The notes under the pieces were generated by a model. That model saw nothing but the letters and a program-made list of their open reading frames with translations. It was not told the origin of the DNA and made no database searches. Shown piece after piece: positions 43,935 through 55,567 of a stretch of 64,000 bases of DNA. The stretch is from Reticulitermes speratus (lineage: Eukaryota > Arthropoda > Insecta > Blattodea > Rhinotermitidae), in assembly GCA_021186555.1 (NCBI GenBank), contig JAJKFL010000007.1:29789177-29853176 (forward strand), written 5' to 3'. The translations under genes and the position numbers were made by a program. Position 1 is the stretch's first letter. Every line of letters begins with the position of its first letter.

Positions 43935-44414
43935 TACAGTGGACCCTCGAACTTCGAACGGTTTGATGTTCGAACAACTCGAAACTCGAACAAAAAATTC
44001 GAGGAAAATCCGGTTTTGAAACTCGAACAGAAACTCGAAAGTCGAACAAAGAATCACGTGGTCGCCTTCTCTCTCTGCTTGGTACAGATGAAAGAAGGGT
44101 AATTCACCTTCCAGTGAACAGTAATATCCCTCCTACTATTATTATTGATTGATTATTATACAATATTTTTTATGTATGTACTATTATAAATAAAAATTTT
44201 CAATTATTGAAATTAAATATACTTGTTTTATCATTATGATCTTTTGAAATAGGCACTTAAAATGTTTTATATTGGGTAAATTTTGGGGTTCTGGAACGGA
44301 TTAATTCAATTTACATTATTTCTTATGGGGAAATTTAACTTGAAAGTCGAACAACTTGAAAGTCGAACCGTCTCCTGGAACGGATTGTGTTCGAAGTTCG
44401 AGGTTCCACTGTAC
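43935..44414. mobile_element. Tigger/pogo-like MITE with ACTCGAA repeats
   Basis: Ends TACAGTGGACCCTCGAACTT and, in reverse complement, TACAGTGGAACCTCGAACTT. Repeated GAAACTCGAACA and GAAAGTCGAACA occur near both ends. AT-rich centre with no transposase. Confidence 0.88.
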
Positions 44415-44575
44415 CAGTTTTCAGAACGTTAATTTAACATTCCAGCAAGTCCGGATTCACGTGAAAGCTGTCCAAACTACAGCTTAGGGCCTCACATTGC
44501 GTGGCGCCTCGCTACAAAATTAAATGCATTTATAAATATGGAAAATCACAATACATAATAATGATAATTATTTGT

Positions 44576-44890
44576 GTATAACGAGGTGGGCGGGGCATGT
44601 AGCACGTATGGGGGAGGGAAGAGATGCATACAGGATTTTGGTGGGGAGACCTGAGGGAAGGTGACCACTTGGAAGACTCAGGCGTAGATGGTAGGAAAAT
44701 ATTAAAATGGATATTCAAGAAGTGGCATGGGGGCATGGACTGGATTGATATGGCTCAGGATAGGGACAGGTGGCGGGCTCTTGTGAGTGCGGTAATGAAC
44801 CTTCGGGTTCCATAAAACGCGGGGAATTTCTTGACTAGCTGACGACCTGTTAGATTCTCAAGAAGGACTGTGCTACATGGTGTTAGTTAG
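44576..44890 (+). mobile_element. LINE 3' end
   Basis: The final portion of the first LINE family: AGGTGGGCGGGGCATGTAGC, then [20 protein letters not shown] and stop. The 3' UTR ends GTGTTAGTTAGTTAG. A two-base deletion class change breaks the frame in the proline/arginine-rich part. Confidence 0.88.
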
Positions 44891-45033
44891 TTAGAAATTT
44901 GTGTATAACAATATTTCCCACAAATATTCATTTCTTTTAAATTCTGAGCAATAAAGTTTAGCACAGGGAGAAGGGCCTCTTAAATGTTACAGCTTAGGGC
45001 CCACAACACGTTTAAATCCGGCCCTGTATTCCA

Positions 45034-45197
45034 CCGCCGCCGCCACCACCACCGCCGCCACCACCACAAACACCATCACCACCACCACCACCACCAACAC
45101 CACCACAAACACCAACACCACCACCACCACCAACACCACCACCACCACCACCACCACCAACACCACCACCACCACAAACACCAACACCACCACCACC
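45034..45197 (+). repeat. CAC/CAA triplet microsatellite
   Basis: CAC triplets with interspersed AAA, AAC and CGC triplets. It encodes a false poly-histidine frame on + and poly-valine on -. Confidence 0.95.
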
Positions 45198-45365
45198 AAC
45201 GAAGACGTTCCTCTTTTCGTCTTCACCATATCCTTCTTTTCTTCTTCTTACGATTTTCTTTTTTCGTCTTCACCTCCTCGGCCACCTCCACCATCATGCT
45301 CTTCTCTATCGCCGTCACCTTCGTGCTCAGTTTATGCAAAGTAACCGACGCGCTATGGTCTAACT

Positions 45366-45846
45366 CAGCGGTTCCCAAACTTTTTCGGTCCACCGCCCCC
45401 TTGGTTCCATATACACACCCACAGCGCTCCCTACTTTTTTAAAAAAAAAAACATAAATGCGATTTTGTTTCCACTTTTGTATTTAAAAAATCGTTTAAAT
45501 AAAATTATAAGAGTTAAACTTAATGTTTTATGTGTTAATTAATAAATTAAAATTCATTATATTTTTTATGATTAACAATAATTCATCTAGCAATAGTTTA
45601 TTAAAAAAACAATATGTGCTTGAATAAGATTCATAAATTAAAATACTAAGAAATTTAGTTCATTTTTATTTTTAACATAAAAATTACTTCATTTGAATTT
45701 TATTATAAAAATAAATGCACTACTTGTCTACTAGCCCCCCCTGTGATAATAATAGCGCTCCATTCTACCTGTCGTACCTATTAGCGCCTACCTCGGTAAT
45801 CCCACCGCCCCCCAGGGGGCAGTACCGCCCATTTTGGGAACCACTG
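45366..45846. mobile_element. hAT-like element (CAGTGGTTCCCAAA type)
   Basis: Ends CAGCGGTTCCCAAACTTTTT and, in reverse complement, CAGTGGTTCCCAAAATGGG. The interior is AT-rich. Flanking octamers GTCTAACT and GTATAAAG agree only partly, so the insertion is old. Confidence 0.78.
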
Positions 45847-46284
45847 GTATAAAGCCACGGTAGAGACAGCGCATTGCATGTGTGTAGGTACTGTGGGTAT
45901 GGAAGTCTACAATGTGTGTCGCTACATGCAGGACTTGAAATGTTTATAGCTGTGTGTAAGCCCATAATCTTTATACATATTAGACGCAATCCTCATATTC
46001 CTGTTTATTCACTTCATTCAAGTACATCTTGCAACATGCTTTACACACAGACAACAGAACACATCGGGCCTAGGAACGAGTGATACGTGGAAGGGGAAAC
46101 AGACAACATATCAAGATTAAAACGTCTATCCTGAGAAAGAACACCATGAAACAAGTTTAAATAAAAGTGCAAAATGGCGACGTGGCAACAAATTAAAAAT
46201 AAAACTGATTATGTCACTGTTATTACCACTCCTTCCATAGAGAAGCTTCCAGTCGCTCAGTCAGAAAAAAAAAGAAATCTCGTC
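45847..46284. other. No feature seen
   Basis: Unrecognised non-coding sequence. Confidence 0.4.
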
Positions 46285-46440
46285 TCTTTCGGAACCCGAA
46301 ACTTCAAAACTGTGTTTCAAAGAGCGCGCCACTGCGCTGTACTTAGCCATATGAATCCAATCCAAAGCCACAAAGTATATGTCGAAGGTCCATTTTAATG
46401 ATATCCTGCTACCTACGCCTACCAATCCAAGCGGAAACTA
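46285..46440 (-). mobile_element. LINE 3' fragment, decayed
   Basis: TTTCGGAACCCGAAACTTC, a tract resembling the W-rich end, and TTTTAATGATATCCTGCTAC match the order of the 15.3 kb copy on the - strand. Confidence 0.6.
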
Positions 46441-46574
46441 AAAAAAAAACATCGAAGTCCGACGGGACCTCTCAATTCATAAACCCTTCGAAGAATTTTT
46501 TGAACTGAAAGTACGTTTCCATACAATGCTCCCAGATTTCCGAAACAGCACTGTTTTTTTAAGTTTTCCAGGCT

Positions 46575-46662
46575 GTGGCACACTGTGTGGGCAGAATGTA
46601 GAATTGTTGAATGTTAAACTAGGCGGTACATATAGTAACCACTTGGCTTTAAAGGGTGGAGT
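46575..46662 (-). repeat. Left end of the 114-bp satellite element, no units
   Basis: Read on the - strand: CCCTTTAAAGCCAAGTGG, TTACTATATGTACCGCC, TTCAACAATTCTACATTCTG and CCCACACAGTG, then unrelated sequence. It confirms the left terminus of the element. Confidence 0.75.
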
Positions 46663-48009
46663 AGCATACCGCAAAGGCATATAGGGAACTGGGGTACAGT
46701 ACAGCGCCATGCATTCTTTACCATGCCATTGATAAAGGTTCACACACCGGCTGTTTTAACCCCGGTGCCCATTGGACAGGCGGTGCTTAGGGCTGACGGC
46801 GATCTCAACGCTGTGAACAAGAGACAATCTCTTGCGCCGTCTACAAATCAAACACAGCTTCCTCTGTCCTTCAGCCGTAGCCCAGCCATTAAACCGACCG
46901 AGTTTGAAAGTGGACGTCACCTGCATGTGTAATCTAAACGTTACTAAACTTGCGAGTTCCGAGGTTTTCACAGCTGTGTAATCGGGGATATCGGTCATCT
47001 GGGATGCGATGCCGCGTTGTAAGATGTTTCCCGACGTTTGAAAGGCCTTTAACCCCTGAAGAACCCGAACCCTTGCAGATTAAGACAACACGTTCATTCT
47101 AACCATCGGGAACCACTTACGGAACGTGACAACCCGGAAGACCGGAGTCCTCGACGTCGCACTGAAAGGCTACACGCCGACTTTTAAGTTCTACGTGTTC
47201 CATTGCGTGTAGATTGAAAGGATTAGGTCCCTTCAGCTGAATTATATTCCGTTTCGACCAATCCAGTATCTGAACACGTATGATTCACGTCCAAACGGCA
47301 CAGCTCTACACGTTGTATAGGAAACTCAACAGTATTTGCGTCTGTGGGTATAAATAACGGGGTCTTCGTGCGTTGAAACAGTATCCTATAATAAGAACAG
47401 AACAAACATCATCTAATCAACACAGACAATTTACTTAACTTCTTCCGTTCACCATAAAGTGATACACTTCAAACTCATTCTGAATAACACACAGGCTTTT
47501 GTTTTTAAGGTTATAGTTCCCGTTAGGTTAAAGTATTTTCAATGGGAGGGACGGAATCGGGACTCTAAGGAAGTACTTATTACATTTAACGAGCTCTTGA
47601 GAACTGTACTCTCCCACATCAGCTGGAGGGAGCTAAATTGGGGCATCAGTCAGCAACAGAACAGCAGACGCAACTTGAACTGGCTCCGGACAGCCTGTTC
47701 ACGTGCTGGCACAAAGGAAGTTGGCTTGCAGTACAATACCTATCGACAGAAGAGCCTAACAACGTGTCATGGTGTGTGTGCGTGTACTTACGCGTAGGTC
47801 ATCTTCATGTTATGCTTCGTAAGTTAACTTACAGTTTTTCATGTGCGTATATAACGCACTTCATAAACGGTACCCTTCAACAAATATTACTGGAGTGGCC
47901 AAATGAAGGCCGATGACATGGGTACGGCATTGTCAGGTTAAATTCTGCGATGTAGTGTAGTGTAGTGTAGTGTAGTGTAAAATAAAAGAGGACCTCAAAA
48001 TCAATAATA
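46663..48009. other. Mostly unrecognised, with a hairpin-type block and (GTAGT)n
   Basis: Near 46980-47060 the - strand has CAAACGTCGGGAAACATC and GCGGCATCGCATCCCAG, a member of the GAAACGTCGG repeat class. A GTAGT pentamer array lies at about 47949-47979. No gene seen. Confidence 0.5.
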
Positions 48010-48540
48010 CAGGCAATGTACGTATAAACGTAACATTGAGGCGCGTTCATGTAACCATTGTTGCCGTGCAAAAGCAATAAGTATTACATATTCTGAGTGT
48101 GTCTGTAGCCTTAGTTATCCAGCATGCAAAGCGCATGCGCCGTATTATATTGTCGTCTATGGCCTGTCTGGCTCTACCATATTTTTGCACATTATCTCAT
48201 AAACGGCACGATTTTCGGAAAAAAGTTATTGAACATAAAAAGGTGTGGTTTGATTTTCTCTACAGCTTTTGTCTGAAACATTTCTCATTCTAAGACGAAA
48301 TCAGCGAGATATCATAAATGTACGTAGGTCTTCATGTAAAGTACCCTTTACTCTTGTCTGAATTTGATCAAAGCTGAATTTTCTCGACAGATTTTCGAGA
48401 AATACTGAAATACCACATTTCATGACAATCCGTCTAGTGGGACCCGAGTTGGTCTATACTGAGATGGAAGGACGTACAGACAGACAGACAGGACGAAGCT
48501 AATAGTCGCTTTTCGCAATTTTGCGAACGGGACTAAACAC
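48010..48540 (+). repeat. Dispersed 540-bp repeat, copy 2
   Basis: Same order as copy 1: GAGGCGCGTTCATGTAACC, GCATGCGCCGTATTATATTG, CATGTAAAGTACCCTTTAC, ending CGCAATTTTGCGAACGGG. Confidence 0.85.
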
Positions 48541-48849
48541 GTAAGCAATGTTATAGACATGCGACAGAAGTCGTAGTCTATTTGAAAATACAATCGTTAA
48601 GTGCTCACCATTTACACAGCTAAATTCAATAAGGCAGACTGCAGTCGACGACGTGATTTCGTTTTAACAGGACTGAGTCATCGCCAAAGTCCAAAGCGCG
48701 TTGTCACTGCATCGTCACCGGGCAAGTGTTGCAACTGACAGGTTCCATAAGTTGCATCTCGCTCGGTACTTGCACTCCGCGTCTTCTGATATGCCTGCAG
48801 GTGACAATGCAGCTACACCCTGTCATAACACAAAGTTAACAAGACAGGC

Positions 48850-49370
48850 AACGTACGTACAAACTTAACATTCAGGCGCGTTCACGTAACCATTGTTGCC
48901 GTGGAAAAGGAATAAGCATTACATATTCTGAGTATCTGTAGCCTTAGTTATCCAACATGCAAAGCGCATGCGCCGTATTCTATTGTAATCTGTAGCCTGT
49001 TCGGCTCTACCATATTTTTCCACATTATCTCATAAACGGCACCATTATCGAGAAAACGTTATTGAACATAAAATGTGTGTTTTGATTTTCTCTACAACTT
49101 TCGTATGAAACATTTCTCATTCTTAGAAGAATTCAGCGAGATACTATCACAAATGTACACAGGTCTTCATGTAAAGTACCCGTTATTCTTGTCGGATTAT
49201 AATGAAACTTGAATTTTCTCGACAGAGCTTCGAAAAATACTCAAATATAAAATTTCATTAAAATCCGTCCGGTGGGAGCGAGGTGTTACATGCGGGCGCA
49301 CAGACAGACAGACAGACATGACGAAGCTAATAGTCGCTTTGCGCAAGTTTTGCGAACTGGCCTAAGGCGG
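48850..49370 (+). repeat. Dispersed 540-bp repeat, copy 3
   Basis: CAGGCGCGTTCACGTAACC to GCGCAAGTTTTGCGAACTGG. It lies 310 bp from copy 2 in the same orientation. Confidence 0.85.
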
Positions 49371-49608
49371 GTCCAGATGAGATGAATATCAGGCCTTAAA
49401 GCAAACCATGTACACTGGCTCTGATGACGATTTTGACTTGCATTCGGTAGGTGACCGGTTTGAATATCGACAGAGGCACCGACCACACTCACTGACGATT
49501 TTAGTGATCATGCTTGATAGTTTATAAAATTACATGATGACCGCTTCCTTCCATATCCATCCAATTCACTGTTCAATGAACCATCGTACCATTCGACGCT
49601 ATAAGGCG

Positions 49609-49785
49609 GTGCCATGGCTCAGACGGTTAGTCGCCGGCCTCTCACTGCGGAGGCCCGGGTTCGTCCATGTGGGATTTGTGGTGGACAAAGTGGCACTGGG
49701 ACAGGTTTTTCTCCGAGTTTTCGGTTTTCCCCTGTCGATTTCATTCCACTGGTGCTCTATTAATTGTAAAACTTGGTAAAAAAAA
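49609..49785 (+). mobile_element. SINE family D
   Basis: GGTGCCATGGCTCAGACGGT, GCCGGCCTCTCACTGCGG, GTGGTGGACAAAGTGGCACT. Box B region is shortened (GGCCCGGGTTCGTCC). Confidence 0.85.
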
Positions 49786-50285
49786 CTGCTGATCTTCATC
49801 ATAGGGTTGCACAAAAAGCCTTAATGCTGTGGTGCGTCCGTAGCATCTGCTGCGGGGCCCTTCACCATGTAAAAAAAAAATCGACGCTATATAACAGGCG
49901 TGGCCATCTGGACACAGTTCGAGAGCCACACTTTAAGAGGCACCTTGGGCAAAAACCAGGTACTAATAAAATAAAGTATTTCTTCTTTATCTGATGGCTT
50001 CATAGTCCCGTTCATCCAACTACAGCAGGTCAGTTTCAGTCAGTTATGAGTCTCCCTTCTTTAGCAAATCTTTTAAAACGCCGTTTATGGCCAGCCTCGT
50101 GTAGACGTAAAACAGCTGCACATTATTCTTGTAGAAGAAAGTTGCGCGAGCCTCGCTGTGGCCACCTCTGTCATATTCACCGCAGTATTCAACCCCGCGT
50201 GCCGCAAGTTCCTAAACACTGAAACCCCCTGGTTCGAAAAATACCAGTCAAGATATGGTTATTCGCATTTTGCGACGTTATACTG

Positions 50286-50631
50286 CAGGGATGACCTAAC
50301 CGCGGCTCGCGAGCCACATGCGGCTCTTTGACATATAATGTGCGGCTCGCGGAAATATGTTGGCTGAGCTCCTTTTTGCATTACATTCATATAAAAGATA
50401 AATAAAAAATTTTCAAGCTTCATAATTATTTACCGGTATAAACTGAGAGTCCGCTGGATTGAAACGTAAGTTTAATGTTCGTGGTGAGTAAATATATTTA
50501 AGAATTTTTGTAACAAAATGTGCGTGTAACAATAAAAACGTGTGTGTAATATTTGTTCATGTCTTGCGGCTCTCAAACATCTGAAGTTTATCGTATGTGG
50601 CTCTTACGTTAAGCTAGTTTGGCCACCCCTG
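50286..50631. mobile_element. hAT-like MITE with 8-bp duplication TTATACTG
   Basis: Ends CAGGGATGACCTAACCGC and, in reverse complement, CAGGGGTGGCCAAACTAGC. Flanks TTATACTG at 50278-50285 and 50632-50639 are exact. It lies 218 bp downstream of the receptor stop codon. Repeated GCGGCTC motifs occur inside. Confidence 0.92.
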
Positions 50632-50849
50632 TTATACTGTGACAATAGATCCATTGAGAGATTCTGTAATTCATACACAGAATTAATAATACTAAATTAA
50701 TGTACTAAATTACATCAAAATACCGCCTGCCACGGACACGAAAGAGATAGGTACATCCCCATCACGTTTACATTTAAACCTACAACATGAGTTAAAAGCA
50801 AAAACATGTGGCTAGTTTACACTATGTCTGTTTTCAGTTTCGGATCCTT

Positions 50850-52893
50850 TCATCCTTCAAGTTTGTACCGTTGACGGTGCTGGCAAGATAATTCTATCAA
50901 AAGCATCAAAACCGACATCGCGTACCCTAGTAACAAGCAGTAGAACGCAGACTGTAAATGCTTCAATGTCAGGACAATGTATTCTCCAGGAGGAGAACCG
51001 AAATCTCCGGCTCCTTCCAGAGCGGCCGTGTACTTTAAGTCCTCCCACCACAAATTCACTAACCCAGCCTGCAGTAAATTAAGTAAGACTTTGTCGTACT
51101 TCGCCTTCAACTGGAAACCTTTCGGAACATGAATCGTTATTAAATTGGAAGCAAAATCGTCTTTGATCTTGCAAATACTCGGAACACCATTTGCATCCTT
51201 GTATTTGAGAGCTATGTTATATTCCACCGGAAACGTGGCGTAGAGAAATGCTAAAGTACCATCCGCAACTCGTCCCTGGGCTGAGTCAACTTCCACAGTA
51301 CTATTCATATGTATATATCGCTTTCCTTTCAGCTCAGGGTACAGAAAGATAACGCCTGTTTCGGTACTACACTCGATCCCAGACGTGAGAATTTCATCTT
51401 CTGAAGCTAACTGGTGTTGAAGCCCTGGATCTATTAAGAAACTTGTAAGGTATGCCTGGTACACTGTGTTGAGAGCCCAACAGTAGAGCACCCATGCAAA
51501 GAATACGGCTCTGGTTGCAGCCACGTGGGGAGGGTGGTTGGAAGCCGACTCCTCTAAGATAATGGCCCAGAAGTTCAGCAGACATTTGGGTAAGCTGGTG
51601 TAAGCCTGGTTCTGTGCTGCCTCTGTGGATATATTGCTCGTTATTCTCACTACTTGCCACATGACGACAGCAACGACTACGTACGCTGTAACGAACCCCG
51701 ACCATAACGAAATTCTGAACACTCTAGTGAGGCTCATCCATCGCGGGTATGACGTGGCGCAGGGGACGTACCATCTGACCTTATCAATAAGATGGGGTGT
51801 CAGACATTCGATTTCTTTGATCAAATGACACCTGTGCCACAGACCAGCTATACCTATATCTGAATAGCTCCTGGCGATCTCACCTGTCACACCGTTCCAC
51901 GTTCCGTTGCCGAGGTCCCAACCCAGTGTCCACCGTCAGGTGGAGGTTCACGGTATTTTATGGAACTATTGGTAGTCTTCGCAAGTTCTGATACGATCTG
52001 TATCTCCAGGCCTTTGTCGTATGTGATACTTTTCGCATCTACGATAGTAGTACTCTTTCTCATAATGAAAGACGGTACTTCAAACGCAGAAACTGTTAAA
52101 GGACATCCTTGAAGATCGTTTGGGATCTTCTGTGGAAAAAGACAGACGTTGTGCAGAAAATGCCCCGTCCGTCTAATGTCCGAAACCCAACGATCATAGA
52201 GAGCCACGTCTTTGTCGTGAGGACATTTGCCTGCGGGTCGGTAAGGAAACCAAACGTACGCATCCAGTATGCTCACTGCGTCTGTTGCCAAGTGTGTGTC
52301 CTGCGCTGGAATCAACACAACCGAATTAACTATTCTTGATGTCCACAGCTCAGCAAAAATATCTTCAGCAAGAAGTTTCGCATTGACTTCTCGTACCCCA
52401 TAACCAATATCACAAATTTTGTTCGTGGGTTCCACTCCCACGTATTTCCGAGTTTCTTCACCTGATGTCCTATGTCCTTCACAACGCCCTCAAAATCCTG
52501 ACATGAAGACAACAGTACATATCCTTCGTAATTACTCCTTGACGGCGACGTGTCTTTGAAGTCATTATTTGCGTTGAAGGATAGTAAGGACCACGCTTCA
52601 ATCTTGTTCAATTCCTCCAGTATCAACTGTCGCAAATCCTCCGTTGAGCGGACACCATTAAAAGAATCTTTCTGCACTTTCTCAGTGGTGTTACGGCCTG
52701 GAGGCAAAACTAGGTTGCGTGACGGTGTGTTCTGAGACACAACTACGCTGTGTACCGGTGTGTTGTAACAGACGACCAAGATGTGTCCTGGTGTGAAGTG
52801 TCGTACCGCGATATCACGCAGACACTGTGCCATTTCAAAGTAAAGATGTCCTGAAGTTTGTACAATCACAAACCATAAGAAAATTACGAACAT
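50850..52893 (-). pseudogene. Divergent ionotropic receptor (IR), intronless, two apparent frame breaks
   Basis: A chemosensory ion-channel subunit of the insect ionotropic receptor family (ligand-gated channels of sensory dendrites, related to glutamate receptors). The start at 52893 gives a signal peptide MFVIFLWFVIVQTSG; an in-frame ATG 23 codons earlier precedes a polar stretch and is less likely. The extracellular part contains LLAEDIFAELW and GWDLGNGTWNGVTGEIARSY, the S1 ligand-binding lobe. M1 follows (SLWSGFVTAYVVVAVVMWQV), then the pore region CLLNFWAIILEESA, M3 ending VYQAYLTSFL, the S2 lobe, and M4 SAFYCLLLGYAMSVLMLLIEL, with stop at 50850. The frame breaks at 52396-52399 and 51922-51924. 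In each case adding one G to a G run (- strand) restores a continuous frame of about 681 codons, the usual IR length. Sequencing error or a young pseudogene are both possible. Confidence 0.88.
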
Positions 52894-52962
52894 GATTGTG
52901 TTACTCTTATGTCTAAACGTGTGACAGCTTTCCGTATGACTGGACCAATTCCGTACAGCCAT

Positions 52963-54021
52963 AATCGAGTTCCGTGTTTTTGATTACAGCTTTACCGAGG
53001 GTATCAAACTAAATACGTTCTTACGTCTACCTTAAATGAAACAGGCAGGTATATAAGCGAAACTCCATAAAGTAATTGTACTGTACTTCAGCATTTCATA
53101 GTCACGTGTTCTTATCTTTCCCTCTATTATTTTCTAACTTATAAAACACCGACGTTTAAAGTGCCGCCTATGTCAATAATAAAATGACTGTGTAATCGCC
53201 AACGGGTTAGTGTAGTTCTTTATGTGATTTATCTAAATCTCTCTTTCACGCAAATAATCATCGAACACGACAAATGTATTTTACACAATGTTGTTGTTTG
53301 AACTCTTGTGGTTCAGCAACGCCCCCAAGTTCAAGAGACGCTCATTTTAAATTTATAGATACGGCTAACTGCGTCGGTTGTATAACAGACCTTTCATACG
53401 CTAATCTAATAACTGAACATTCTTGTGGCCACTATATGCAATACACGGACAGCATGCGCGTTTGCCACATTAAGCCCTTTATAACATGTCATGTACCTAC
53501 GATAGAAGCGATGCGGTTCTCATGAAAACATAATCAGTGTCACGGAATGTTATTTACATGAATTAACTGCACGTAGTACTCATGTGTCATTACGTATTCA
53601 TGATATACAATTCTAAGCACACACACAAACACATATATACATAACTATGCACAACATTTTAACATAATATTTTTATTGACATGTTAGGATACAAGTTCTA
53701 TCTCAATATGGAATATGTAACTTTATGTGTGAAACTACACGGTTACAACAGAAGAAAAATCATAATTTGGAAAAGGAAAGACACAGATTTTCCTACTAAG
53801 TACCGGCCGTAGCAATTTATCTACCTATTTAGCCCTCCACTCAACATTCTTACAAAGTATGTCATATTTTAATGCATATTAATTTAATCAATTCTGCTGG
53901 AATTTGATCAACGCCTGGTGATTTATATCTTTTCGGATTTTCAATAGCCACATATTACCACTATCAGTACTTTGTTTTATAGTCCCTGTACGTATTTATA
54001 TATATGCAGTTATATCGTGTA
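52963..54021. other. Upstream of the receptor, no feature seen
   Basis: Non-coding by eye. It should contain the receptor promoter, but I could not recognise a core element. A short TATATATA-like stretch near 53995-54005 precedes the next SINE and is not informative. Confidence 0.4.
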
Positions 54022-54311
54022 CAAGGGCCGCGATAGCTCAATCGGTATAGCGACTCGCTACGGACTGGACGGTCCAGTTATCGAATCCCGGTGGGGGGCG
54101 GGATTTTCCGCACCTGTCCAGACTGGCCCTGGGGCCCACCCAGCCTCCTCTACAATGGGTACCGGGTCTCTTTCCCGGGGGTAAATTGGCCGAGGTGTGA
54201 CGTTGACCACCCACTCCCATCTAGCGCCGAGGTTAAAGAAAGAGTAAAGCTATACCTCTACTCCCCGTCTGTGCCTTAATGGCAGGTTATAGGGTGAACT
54301 TTACCTTTCTT
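54022..54311 (+). mobile_element. SINE family A with 9-bp target-site duplication
   Basis: Flanks TATCGTGTA at 54013-54021 and 54312-54320. Head GGGCCGCGATAGCTCAATCG, box B TTATCGAATCCCGGTGGGG, body GGGGCCCACCCAGCCTCC and the tail GGGTGAACTTTACC. Confidence 0.93.
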
Positions 54312-54516
54312 TATCGTGTATATTATTCGATAATGAATAGTTCGTAATTTTAACATGTTTAAGGCACAAGAACGAAAAAGTGAAAACAAAATGCACATAA
54401 CAACTGCGGACATTTGTAGGGTAAGAGAAAACAGCTACTTGGATTGAAGTAAGCGGATGTATAAGATTATTTTAAACATTTTATTACATAATTACATCTT
54501 TCACATATTTAATAAT

Positions 54517-54831
54517 GGGGCGCGCGGTGGCGCAGTTGGTTGAGGCACTACGCTACAAACCGGAACGTCGCGGGTTCGATTCCCGATGGTGTCATTGGAA
54601 TTAATTCCTTGACATAATCGTTTCGGTCGCACTATGGCCCTGGGGTCGACTCAGCCTCTAACAGAAATGAGTACCAGGAATATTCCCTGGGGGGTAAAGG
54701 CGGCCGGTGCGTAGGGCTGACAACCTTACCACCTTCATGTGCCGATTGTCTACAAATCTGGGAGCCTCAACCTCCTGGACCCCTCAGGGCCTGTCTAGGC
54801 CTGTAATGGGGTTGCTTTACCTTTACCTTTT
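54517..54831 (+). mobile_element. SINE family B with 14-bp target-site duplication
   Basis: Flanks ACATATTTAATAAT at 54503-54516 and 54832-54845 are identical. It is the cleanest full-length B copy: GGGCGCGCGGTGGCGCAGTT, box B GCGGGTTCGATTCCCGATGG, GGGTAAAGGCGGCCGGTGCG, and the tail GGGGTTGCTTTACCTTTACC. Confidence 0.95.
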
Positions 54832-55204
54832 ACATATTTAATAATACATGAGTAATATTGGCAGTTAACTTATTTCAATAGACGTGCGATGACGCTAATA
54901 ACGATTTCATGATAATCGAAACGTGTCTGTTGTAGGTGTATGACAAATGTGATAAAAGGCTTAACTTGGTAAATGTACAATTTGTGTATTGAATTTCTTA
55001 CGGGACAAATTATCGGCAAGTGTTCCTTCTGGGTTTATACGTTTATAAGGTGAAACAAGAAGTGTGGAACTGTCGTTTCAAGAGAACCGGGACCCACTAA
55101 CGCAACGGTATATACCAGAAGAATGGAATCTCCAATTAACGTAAGGGCGTATGATGTGCCATTGACTAGTCCAGACAGAAAGAAGAATTTGTCTCTTGAG
55201 TGCG

Positions 55205-55300
55205 TGATGAAGGTACTATGATCTTTCGAAACGTCGGGAACTACTCACCTAACGACACAGCGTCACATCCCAGAACACCGAAAATTCCTTATACCACAAT
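55205..55300 (+). repeat. Hairpin-type repeat, CGAAACGTCGGGAAC variant
   Basis: GTGATGAAGGTACTATGATC, TTTCGAAACGTCGGGAACTA, then CAGCGTCACATCCCAG. A single arm in the class of the 1163-1395 pair. Confidence 0.6.
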
Positions 55301-55493
55301 TCCATATTTATTTGCCTGCTCCCAACTGTTCCAGTCCCTTTACCAGACTTGACTTTCGTTAGTAATGAAACAAGTATGGCTGTCTCGATACGATACAGAC
55401 AGCTAATGTACCTTGCAGGACACATCGCTCTTTACTTCAATAACCGTTACATTTCTCTCTGATTTGTCAGAACATCCGAAGTTATTCAGTCGC

Positions 55494-55567
55494 CCTCGGT
55501 GGAGTAGTGGTTAGCGTGCTCGCCACTGGGCCCAAGGTTCGCGGGTTCGATCCCGACCGAGGGCTAC
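55494..55567 (+). other. tRNA-like structure, probably head of another SINE
   Basis: The acceptor arms GCCCTCG and CGAGGGC pair fully. Box A (TGGAGTAGTGGTTAGCG) and box B (GCGGGTTCGATCCCGACC) are intact. The anticodon arm around ACTGGGC does not form a good stem. A non-tRNA body (GGCTGAAGGGGAAATCACG) follows, so a SINE head is more likely than a working tRNA. Confidence 0.65.

Noticed and set aside
44984-45442. Histidine-rich protein frame
   Set aside because: CAC/CAA microsatellite followed by a hAT-like end. No conserved domain.
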